NCBI RefSeq assembly: GCF_024198215.1
Contig: NZ_JAKCFA010000018.1
Location: forward strand, 124,001 to 188,000
Length of the DNA stretch: 64,000 nucleotides
Reading direction: 5' to 3'
DNA from: Myxococcus qinghaiensis
GTDB taxonomy: Bacteria > Myxococcota > Myxococcia > Myxococcales > Myxococcaceae
Shown: piece after piece, positions 36,271-43,437 of the stretch
How positions within the stretch are numbered: position 1 is the first letter of the stretch
How the letters are laid out: each line of letters opens with the position of its first letter
Made by a program: the position numbers and the translations under genes
Notes under the pieces: generated by a model
What the model was told of the DNA's origin: nothing
The model's database searches: none
Seen by the model: only the letters and a program-made list of their open reading frames with translations

Positions 36271-36322
36271 GGCGACGGGCGGCGCTTGCCCGTGTCCTCC
36301 GGGACGCTAGGCTCCGCGCCCC

Positions 36323-38038
36323 ATGCCCGCACTCCTGCTGCTCACTGGCCCGTCCGCGGGGCGCCGATACGAGGTGCTCTCGGACATGGCCATTGGCCGC
36401 AGCCCCTCGTGTGAAATCCCCCTGCGGGATGACCAGGTCTCCCGCAAGCACGCGCAGCTGACGGTCCACGAGGGAGAGGTCCGGTTGACGGACCTGGGCT
36501 CGCGCAACGGGACGCTGCTCAACGGCGTGCGCATCAGCGGCGAGGTGGTGCTGCAGCCCGGAGACCGCGTCCGGTTGGGCCTGACGATGGCCGTCTTCGA
36601 GCCGCCCCCGGTGACGCTGGTGGAGGGGGGCCCCACGTCGCCGGGCCATGTGCCGATTGAAGAGGTGCTGCCTCACGTGGGCGCGGCGGCGGCGCTGTAC
36701 TCGGCGGGCACGGCGCTGCTGGGGGCCACCAGCGAGGCCATGGTGCTGCGGCGTCTGGCGGACGAGGTTGCTCGGGCGCTGAGCGCGGACCGCGCCGCCG
36801 CGCTCCTGGGGAGCAACACCGGGCTGCTCACCGCGGCGGTGTCGGGCGCCGAGTCCATGTCCGTGCCCCGCTCGCTGGCGCAGGTGGCGCTGGAGCGCAA
36901 GGAGCTGGTCCAGGCGGAGACGGAGATGTGCGTGCCGCTCGTGGCCTCCGGAGGCATGCCCTTCGGCGTGCTCTACGCGACGCGCGCGGATTCGGCGTTC
37001 ACCGGGGGCGAGGGACAGCTTCTCGCTGCGCTCGGGCGGCTCGGCGGCGAGGCGTATACGGCGGTGCGCTCGCGGATGGAGGCGGAGTCTCCCGCGCCCG
37101 TGCTGCTCGGGACGTCCAGGCCGCTGCGCGCGTTGGTGGATGGGGCGCGCCGGGCCGCGAACAGCGCCGCGCCCGTGGTGCTGTATGGCGAGCCGGGGAC
37201 GGGCAAGACGCTGCTGGCCCGGGTCGTCCATGCGCGCTCGCCCCGGGCGCTGGAGCCGCTGGTGGTGGTGGACTGCCGGCAGCCCGCGGAGGTTGTCGAG
37301 GAGGTCCTCTTTGGCCGTGCCAGTGCGCCGGGGAATCCGCCTGGAGCCTCCGCGCTGCTGCGCGCGGACCGGGGCTCGTTGCTGCTCCAGCACGTCGATG
37401 CGCTGCCTCGGAACCTGGCCGAGCGGCTGGCTCGATTGCTGGCCCGGCGCGTGGCTCCGGCCCGGCAGGGCGGCGAGGAGCCCGTGGATGTGCGGTTGCT
37501 CGTCACGGCCTCGGTTCCGGTGGCCCTGTTGGGGACTCGGGGCGAGGTGGATGCCGCGCTCGCGCGGACGCTGATGGGCTTCGAGCTGGAAGTGCCTCCG
37601 TTGCGAGAGCGCCGGGCGGATGTGCTCACGCTGTTCGATGGGTTCCTGTCGCGCGCGGCGCGGCGGGTGCGAAAAGAGCCTCCCGCGCTGGGCGTGGATG
37701 CCCGGCGCCTGCTGGCGGACTACCCGTGGCCGCACAACGTTCGGGAACTGGAGCTCGTGGGGGAGCGGCTGGGGTTGCTCTATGCCGGAGGCCGGGTGGG
37801 GGCGCTGCAGCTTCCGCCGGAGGTCCAGCAAGGTGGCCCGGCCAGTGACAGTCAGACGCTCCAGTCCCGCGTGGGCCGGCTGGAGCGCGACGCCATCGCG
37901 GAGGCGCTGCGGGAAGCCGGCGGGAAGAAGGTCCGTGCCGCCGCGCTACTGGGCATCAGCCGCCCCACGCTCGACAAGAAGATAGAGGAGTACGGCCTCG
38001 CGGTGGAGCGAGGGCGGCGGGGGGAAGACGGGCGCTGA
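36323..38038 (+). CDS. FHA-GAF-AAA+-Fis regulator with degenerate sigma-54 activator domain
   Basis: 571 residues. FHA domain (residues 1-95: GR at 25-26, SRKH at 40-43, NGT at 62-64), which binds phosphothreonine. A GAF-like region follows (about 115-255), then an AAA+ domain with Walker A GEPGTGKT (about 289-296) and PLRERRADVLTLFDGFL, then a Fis-type helix-turn-helix (GGKKVRAAALLGISRPTLDK). The sigma-54-contacting GAFTGA loop is missing and the Walker B position reads GSLLLQHV instead of GTLFLDEI. It resembles myxobacterial FHA-type enhancer-binding proteins that respond to Ser/Thr kinases, but probably cannot hydrolyse ATP or remodel sigma-54. Confidence 0.8.
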   Translation: MPALLLLTGPSAGRRYEVLSDMAIGRSPSCEIPLRDDQVSRKHAQLTVHEGEVRLTDLGSRNGTLLNGVRISGEVVLQPGDRVRLGLTMAVFEPPPVTLVEGGPTSPGHVPIEEVLPHVGAAAALYSAGTALLGATSEAMVLRRLADEVARALSADRAAALLGSNTGLLTAAVSGAESMSVPRSLAQVALERKELVQAETEMCVPLVASGGMPFGVLYATRADSAFTGGEGQLLAALGRLGGEAYTAVRSRMEAESPAPVLLGTSRPLRALVDGARRAANSAAPVVLYGEPGTGKTLLARVVHARSPRALEPLVVVDCRQPAEVVEEVLFGRASAPGNPPGASALLRADRGSLLLQHVDALPRNLAERLARLLARRVAPARQGGEEPVDVRLLVTASVPVALLGTRGEVDAALARTLMGFELEVPPLRERRADVLTLFDGFLSRAARRVRKEPPALGVDARRLLADYPWPHNVRELELVGERLGLLYAGGRVGALQLPPEVQQGGPASDSQTLQSRVGRLERDAIAEALREAGGKKVRAAALLGISRPTLDKKIEEYGLAVERGRRGEDGR

Positions 38039-38245
38039 TTCAGTGCGGCCCGCGTGGCCCTGCAACACACCTCGTGGTGGATTGATGGCTCGTCGCGGTG
38101 GACCGCCTCGCGTCTCGCAGAGGGATTTCCACGGAGCAGGCCTGGGACGGCGTCATGCCTCGCGGCGAGACAGGCGCCGACACGACTCGGGCTGGTTTTC
38201 GTGCCCGTCGAGCGGTGGTCAACACGGCTCAGCCGTAGCCCGGCG

Positions 38246-39193
38246 TCACTTCCTGCGACTGAGCAGCACGCCGGCGAGGATGAGCGCGGCGCCGAGGGCC
38301 TGCAGCAGCGTGGGCTTCTCTCCCCGCACTCCCCAGGCGGTGAGCGCCGCCACGACAGGCACTCCCGTGTTGTAGAGCGAGGCGCGCGCGCTGCCCACCT
38401 TCTGCACCGTGCGCCCCCAGATGAAGTAGCTGAGCACCAGTGGAATCAGCGCCGAGTACACCACGCCCGCCCATGCCCCCGCGCCGATGCTCCCCACGTC
38501 CAGCGCGAGCACCGACGGCACTCCCGCCAGCACCACCCCCGGCGCTCCCGTCAGCATGGTGATGGCGGTGATGCGCAGCGCCGACACCTCGTTGCCCAGC
38601 GAGCGGATGCCCACGGTGTAGAGGGCCCAGCAGACACAGGCCACCAGGATGAGCCCGTCTCCCAGCCTCGTGTCCGTACCCAGCGAGGGGCCTCGCGCCG
38701 CCACCACCAGCAGCATTCCCACCACCGCCAGCGACATGCCCATCACCAGCGGCCGGTTGAGCCGCTCGACTCCCAGCGCCGCGCCCAGGGCCGCCACCAG
38801 CACCGGCGTCACTGCCACCAGCATCCCGCTGTTGGCCGCCGTCGTGTTCGACAGCCCCAGGATGAAGCAGAGCTGGTACGCCGTGTTGCCCACCAGCCCG
38901 AGCACCGCGAGCTTGAGGAACACCGGCCTCGACAGCGGCTTCCAGCCCTCCACCGCCAGCAGCAACCCCGCCATGGCCACCGAGGCCACCGCGAAACGCA
39001 CCGACATGAAGGCCAGGGGCGGAATCGTCCCCAGGGCCTCCTTCACCACCGTGTAGTTGGTGCCCCAGACAATCACGACACCGAGGATGGCCAGGTCGGA
39101 CGCCGAGAAGGCGCGGGGCGGCGCAGCGGGGACACTGGCGGCGGTATTGGACACGGCGCGCGAGGGAATAAGGCCCGGCGACTCTTCGTGCAA
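38246..39193 (-). CDS. EamA/DMT-superfamily transporter
   Basis: 315 residues with ten predicted membrane helices in two EamA repeats (first: LAILGVVIVWGTNYTVVKEA; second: GLILVACVCWALYTVGIRSL). The family exports or imports metabolites such as amino acids; the substrate cannot be told. It converges with the FHA regulator; the 207-base gap 38039-38245 shows no gene or clear terminator. Confidence 0.85.
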   Translation of the reverse strand: MHEESPGLIPSRAVSNTAASVPAAPPRAFSASDLAILGVVIVWGTNYTVVKEALGTIPPLAFMSVRFAVASVAMAGLLLAVEGWKPLSRPVFLKLAVLGLVGNTAYQLCFILGLSNTTAANSGMLVAVTPVLVAALGAALGVERLNRPLVMGMSLAVVGMLLVVAARGPSLGTDTRLGDGLILVACVCWALYTVGIRSLGNEVSALRITAITMLTGAPGVVLAGVPSVLALDVGSIGAGAWAGVVYSALIPLVLSYFIWGRTVQKVGSARASLYNTGVPVVAALTAWGVRGEKPTLLQALGAALILAGVLLSRRK

Positions 39194-39253
39194 GCCGACG
39201 TTTCCCCGCCGCTCGGCTTGTCCCCATGCCGCGCCGTGGCTTAAACGCGCGCC

Positions 39254-40165
39254 ATGGACCTACGCTTTTCGGACGAGGTGCGTCGTGCCCTCGACTCGCG
39301 GCAGCCCGTCGTCGCCCTGGAGACGAGTGTGGTGGCCCAGGGGCTTCCCTACCCGGACAACCTCGCCGCCGCTCGCGCCTGCGAGGAGGCCATCCGCCGC
39401 GCCGGCGCCGTGCCCGCCGCCACCGCCGTGGTGGACGGTGTCGTCTGCATCGGCCTGGAGGACTCGGAGCTGCGCCGGCTCGCGGAGGGCAAGGAGCCCC
39501 TGCTGAAGCTCGGCTCTCGCGACCTGGCCATCGCCGTGGCCACCCGTGCCTCCGGCGGCACCACCGTCAGCGCCACGTGTGAGCTGGCCGCCGCGGCCGG
39601 CATCCGCGTCTTCTCCACGGGCGGCATCGGCGGCGTGCACCGAGGAGCGTCGGAGCACTGGGACATCTCCCAGGATATCGCCGCGCTGGCCCGCTTCCCC
39701 GTGGCCGTCGTGTGCGCGGGCGCGAAGTCCGTGCTCGACCTTCCCAAGACGATGGAACTCCTGGAGACCGCGGGCGTTCCCGTCATCGGCGTGGGCACGC
39801 GCGAGCTGCCGTCCTTCCACAGCCGTGACTCCGGCATCACCCTGGAGCACAGCGTCAACGACGTGGCCACCGCCGCCCGCATCGCCCGCGCCCGCTTCGA
39901 GACGCTGGGGCAGGGCGGCGTGCTCTACACCGTGCCGCCGCCGGAGGAGACCGCGCTGCCTCGCCATGAGGTGGAGCTGCAGATTGCCTCCGCCCTCGCC
40001 GAAGCGGAGCGACAGGGCATCAAGGGCAAGGACGTCACGCCCTTCCTGCTGCGTGAACTCGGCCAGCGCACGGGCGGCAAGACGCTCAAGGCGAACCTCG
40101 CGCTCCTCGTGAACAACGCCCGCTTCGCCGGACAGCTCGCCGTGGCCTACGCGCGCGGCGACTGA
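39254..40165 (+). CDS. psuG: pseudouridine-5'-phosphate glycosidase
   Basis: 303 residues; reversibly splits pseudouridine 5'-phosphate into uracil and ribose 5-phosphate. Family signatures include VALETSVVAQGLPYPDN (usually V-A-L-E-S-T-I/V-x-x-H-G-x-P-x-P-x-N), STGGIGGVHRGASEHWDISQ (phosphate and metal site), VCAGAKSVLDLPKTMELLET and ETLGQGGVLYTVPPPEETAL. The partner kinase psuK is not next to it. It converges with msrC across a hairpin at 40181-40210. Confidence 0.9.
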   Translation: MDLRFSDEVRRALDSRQPVVALETSVVAQGLPYPDNLAAARACEEAIRRAGAVPAATAVVDGVVCIGLEDSELRRLAEGKEPLLKLGSRDLAIAVATRASGGTTVSATCELAAAAGIRVFSTGGIGGVHRGASEHWDISQDIAALARFPVAVVCAGAKSVLDLPKTMELLETAGVPVIGVGTRELPSFHSRDSGITLEHSVNDVATAARIARARFETLGQGGVLYTVPPPEETALPRHEVELQIASALAEAERQGIKGKDVTPFLLRELGQRTGGKTLKANLALLVNNARFAGQLAVAYARGD

Positions 40166-40180
40166 CGAAAGTCATCCCTG

Positions 40181-40210
40181 GGACGCGGGCGGCTCGTGCC
40201 TCCCGCGCCC
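40181..40210. terminator. bidirectional hairpin between psuG and msrC
   Basis: GGACGCGGG and CCCGCGCCC pair as 8 bp with one A-C mismatch and a 12-base loop. It lies between convergent genes. No T tract is directly adjacent. Confidence 0.4.
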
Positions 40211-40230
40211 TTGGGGCTTTCGACACCGCG

Positions 40231-40716
40231 TTACTGTTGAAACCAGCGCATCATCGACTCGAGCTGCTGACGGTCCAGCTCGTCGAAGGCGCTCTTGCTC
40301 GCGGAGTCGATGTCCAGCACCGCGATGAGTTCGCGGTTCTTCCCGTACACCGGCACCACGATTTCAGACGCGGAGCGCGCGTCACAGGCGATGTGCCCGG
40401 GGAAGGCATGCACGTCCGCCACGACCTGCGTCTCACCCTTCGCGGCGGCGGTGCCGCAGACGCCCTGGCCGAACTTGATCTCCAGGCACCCCAGCGTGCC
40501 CTGGTAGGGGCCCACTCGGAGCAGCTTCCCCGGAGTCACCACCCGGTAGAAGCCCGTCCACAGGTGGCCGAAGGCGTGGTGGATGAGGCAGCTCATCGTC
40601 GCCATGCCGGCGATGGGGTCGTCCATGCCGGCGAGCGCCGCCTGCACGTGCTGCTGGAGTTCCTCGTAGGCCTGCGCCTTGGGGGCCGCGCGCAGGTCCA
40701 GGGTGATTTCAGCCAT
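40231..40716 (-). CDS. msrC: free methionine-(R)-sulfoxide reductase (GAF-type)
   Basis: 161 residues, a single GAF domain used as an enzyme. Diagnostic stretches are VGPYQGTLGCLEIKFGQGVC followed by GTAA, VVADVHAFPGHIACDARSAS and EIVVPVYGKNRELIAVLDID. The three conserved cysteines (GCLEI, GVCG, IACD) are present, so the thiol mechanism is intact. It would reduce free Met-R-sulfoxide as an oxidative-stress repair enzyme. Confidence 0.88.
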   Translation of the reverse strand: MAEITLDLRAAPKAQAYEELQQHVQAALAGMDDPIAGMATMSCLIHHAFGHLWTGFYRVVTPGKLLRVGPYQGTLGCLEIKFGQGVCGTAAAKGETQVVADVHAFPGHIACDARSASEIVVPVYGKNRELIAVLDIDSASKSAFDELDRQQLESMMRWFQQ

Positions 40717-40821
40717 GATGGGGTCCTCGAGTCAGGTCTCCGCACCCACCCGTCAGGGCCCGGCGCGGTCATCGTCGTCCCACGCTTCATATCCTGAATC
40801 CCACGCCGCACAGGAGGCACC

Positions 40822-41565
40822 GTGGAAACGCTCCTTCTCGATTCGAATACCTGGCTGCTCGTCCTCACCGGCGCGGGAGTCTCCGCCGAGAGCGGAGTGC
40901 CGACCTTCCGAGGAATGAACGGGCTCTGGGAGGACCAGCCCGTGGAACAGGTGGCCTCGCCCGAGGGCTTCGCGAAGGATCCGCTGCGGGTGTGGCGCTT
41001 CTACTCCCAGCGGCGGGCAGGGGCCGCTGGCGTCTCGCCCAACCCCGGCCATGACGCGCTGGTGGCCTGGGAACGGCACCTGGGCGACCGCTTCCTCCTG
41101 GCCACGCAGAACGTGGACGGCCTGCACTCGCGCGCGGGCAGCCAGCGCGTGGTGGAGATGCACGGCAACCTCTTCAAGACGCGTTGTAGCAACGACGAGT
41201 GCAAGCGCGCGCCCTTCGAGGACACCACCGTGTACGCGGAGGGCACCGTGCCCGGGTGCAAGGACTGCGGCAGCCTGCTGCGCCCGCACATCGTCTGGTT
41301 CGGCGAGTACCTGGACCCCACGGACCTGGAGCGCATCCAGGACTTCTCGCTGCGCGCGGCCAGCTCCGGCGGGCGCTTCGTCTTCCTGGCGGCGGGGACC
41401 TCGGGCGCCGTCTACCCGGCGGCCGGCATGGTCGACCAGGTGCGCGGCGCGGGCGGGGAGACGTGGCTCGTCAACCTGGACCCTGCGGAGAACTCGCGGC
41501 GCTTCCAGCACTCCGTGCAGGGCAAGAGCGGTGAAGTGCTCCCGAAGCTGGGGCGACTCGTCTGA
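40822..41565 (+). CDS. cobB: NAD-dependent protein deacylase, sirtuin family
   Basis: 247 residues. NAD-binding motif LTGAGVSAESGVPTFRG (15-31), TQNVDGLHSRAG, catalytic His114 in VEMHGNLF, and the zinc cysteines 122, 127, 146 and 149. Tyr61 and Arg64 (FYSQRR) fit the Y-x2-R motif of class III sirtuins such as CobB and SIRT5, so it may remove succinyl or malonyl as well as acetyl groups. It converges with the Ser/Thr kinase gene across an inverted repeat. Confidence 0.88.
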   Translation: METLLLDSNTWLLVLTGAGVSAESGVPTFRGMNGLWEDQPVEQVASPEGFAKDPLRVWRFYSQRRAGAAGVSPNPGHDALVAWERHLGDRFLLATQNVDGLHSRAGSQRVVEMHGNLFKTRCSNDECKRAPFEDTTVYAEGTVPGCKDCGSLLRPHIVWFGEYLDPTDLERIQDFSLRAASSGGRFVFLAAGTSGAVYPAAGMVDQVRGAGGETWLVNLDPAENSRRFQHSVQGKSGEVLPKLGRLV

Positions 41566-41576
41566 GGGCGGGGAAG

Positions 41577-41604
41577 GGCGGCTCCCGAGTGGATGGGAGC
41601 CGCC
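41577..41604. terminator. bidirectional hairpin between sirtuin and kinase genes
   Basis: GGCGGCTCCC (41577-41586) and GGGAGCCGCC (41595-41604) form a perfect 10-bp stem with an 8-base loop in the 45 bases between two convergent stops. No T run is seen. Confidence 0.55.
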
Positions 41605-41610
41605 GAGCGC

Positions 41611-43314
41611 CTACTCGAAGACGCTGATGTCCTGGCCGGAGTTGGTGGGCCGGGGCGGCTTGGGCTTGGGCGGCCCCGCGACGCGGATGGGCTCCAGCGT
41701 CACGTCCACCGTCTGGCTGTCTCCAGCGACGCGGCTGAAGTTGAGCGAGCGCTCCTCGGACTTGTGGTTCGCGAGCCGGAAGCTGAGCTGGTGGGACTTG
41801 TCTCGCGGGAGCATCAGCTCAATCGGCGTGGTGCCGATCTGCTCGTCGCCCTCGTAGATGGCGGCCCCGGACGGCGTCGAGTTGAACTTCACCCGAAGCG
41901 CCTGAGGCGCGGCTTCGGTCGGATTCGAGGGCACAGTCGTCCCCGCCGGATTCGCCGGCCTGTCCCGAGGGACCTCGACGACCTGGGTGGCAGGCTGCTT
42001 GGAACCGCCCTGGCCTCCTCCTCCCAACACCACCGCCGCGCCGATGCCGAGCAGCACCAGCGGCACCGCGACGAACGCGATCTTCTTGCCGGTGGACATG
42101 CCCTCCGGCTCGGGAGGGGGAGGCGGAGGAGTGGGCGCGGCCCGGCCAGGAGGCGGACGGACGCGGCTGGGGGACGAGCCACTTCCTCCCGGTGCTCCCG
42201 CCTGACTGCGCGCGATGACGACGTTGGACGGCGTGGAACCTCGGCCCGGGGACGGGCTGGCGCGCGAGGAGCGCACGCCACTGCCGCTGCCTGCTCCCGG
42301 ACGTCCCGCGCGACTGCCCGCGCGACTGCCGCTGCCACGGTCGCTGACGCCGGAGCTGGAGCCTCCGCTGGGCATCGCGTCGAACTGCTCGGCGCTGACG
42401 TCCGCGACCGACTCTATCATCGCGTCGATGAGCTCCTGCGCGGTCTGGTACCGGTCCTCCTTCTCGGGGGACAGCGCCTTGCGGAAGAAGGCGTCCAGCT
42501 CGGCGGGGACGGGGGCGCCCTGGCGCTTGGAGTTGACGGCCGGCACCTGCTGCGTGAGCGACGCGGTGAGCGCCTTGCGCACGGTGTTCGCGCCAAACGG
42601 CGAGCTGCCCGTGAGGCAGAAGTAGAGCACGCCCGCCATGGAGTACAGGTCGGAGCGCTGGTCCACCGCCTCGCCGCCGGCCTGCTCCGGAGGCATGTAC
42701 TGCGGCGTGCCGAGCACCTGGCCCGTGGAGGTGAGCTGCTCCTCCTCCTCGGCCTCGAGCGCCTTGACGAGGCCGAAGTCCAGCACCTTGACGAAGTCCC
42801 GGCCGCCCAGGTCCTGCACCATGATGTTGTGCGGCTTGAGGTCTCGGTGGACGCAGCCCTCCTGGTGCGCGTGCGCGAGCCCTTGCGTGGCCTGCTCGAT
42901 GAGGCTGGTGGCGCGGCGCAGGGACATGGGCCCCTCGCGCTTCACGACCTCCTTGAGGCTTTCGCCCTGGAGCAGCTCCATCACGTAGTAGCAGGTGCCG
43001 TCGGGCGCGCGGCCGAAGTCGAAGATGGTGATGACGTTCGGGTGGCGCAGGCGGCTGGCGATCTCCGCCTCGCGGCGGAAGCGCTCGAAGAACTGGGGCG
43101 CGGCGGCGAGCGACGGGTTGAGCGTCTTCACCGCGACGGGGCGCTGCACCGAGGTCTGCGTGGCGCGGAACACCATGCCCATGCCGCCCTGGCCGAGCAC
43201 GCTCTCAATCTTGTAGCGGCCATCGAGCACCTGGCCGATGAGCTGGAGGCTCTGGCCTGAGCAGAGGTGGTCGACGCCGTCGGTGCTTCCGCAATGGGGA
43301 CAGGGGGCAGCCAT
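41611..43314 (-). CDS. Ser/Thr protein kinase with N-terminal zinc ribbon and C-terminal PEGA domain
   Basis: 567 residues. Zinc-ribbon-like start (C5-x2-C8, then His16 and Cys18), then a Pkn2-type kinase domain (about 29-290): GQGGMGMVF glycine loop, VAVKTLN lysine, HRDLKPHNIM catalytic loop, DFGLVKA and PEQAGGEAVDQRSDLYSM. A long Ser/Gly/Pro-rich linker precedes a membrane segment (KIAFVAVPLVLLGIGAAVVL). The outer part ends with a PEGA domain (NSTPSGAAIYEGDEQIGTTP). Catalytic residues are intact. The open frame extends to 45312 but ATG 43314 is the real start. TATACT at 43325-43330 (minus strand) would give a near-leaderless mRNA. Confidence 0.88.
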   Translation of the reverse strand: MAAPCPHCGSTDGVDHLCSGQSLQLIGQVLDGRYKIESVLGQGGMGMVFRATQTSVQRPVAVKTLNPSLAAAPQFFERFRREAEIASRLRHPNVITIFDFGRAPDGTCYYVMELLQGESLKEVVKREGPMSLRRATSLIEQATQGLAHAHQEGCVHRDLKPHNIMVQDLGGRDFVKVLDFGLVKALEAEEEEQLTSTGQVLGTPQYMPPEQAGGEAVDQRSDLYSMAGVLYFCLTGSSPFGANTVRKALTASLTQQVPAVNSKRQGAPVPAELDAFFRKALSPEKEDRYQTAQELIDAMIESVADVSAEQFDAMPSGGSSSGVSDRGSGSRAGSRAGRPGAGSGSGVRSSRASPSPGRGSTPSNVVIARSQAGAPGGSGSSPSRVRPPPGRAAPTPPPPPPEPEGMSTGKKIAFVAVPLVLLGIGAAVVLGGGGQGGSKQPATQVVEVPRDRPANPAGTTVPSNPTEAAPQALRVKFNSTPSGAAIYEGDEQIGTTPIELMLPRDKSHQLSFRLANHKSEERSLNFSRVAGDSQTVDVTLEPIRVAGPPKPKPPRPTNSGQDISVFE

Positions 43315-43437
43315 GTGGGGCCGGAGTATAGGCAGGCCCCGGCCGGGTCCGGAAAGGGGACGTTGGCCCCCAAGGTCTCCAGGCAGGCATCTGAGCCATT
43401 TCCCGAGGGCCCCAGGGCTGTTACATCCCCGCCCGCC

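Noticed and set aside
38040..38225. 61-codon minus-strand frame in the spacer after the FHA regulator
   Set aside because: No ribosome-binding site, no family match and biased composition.
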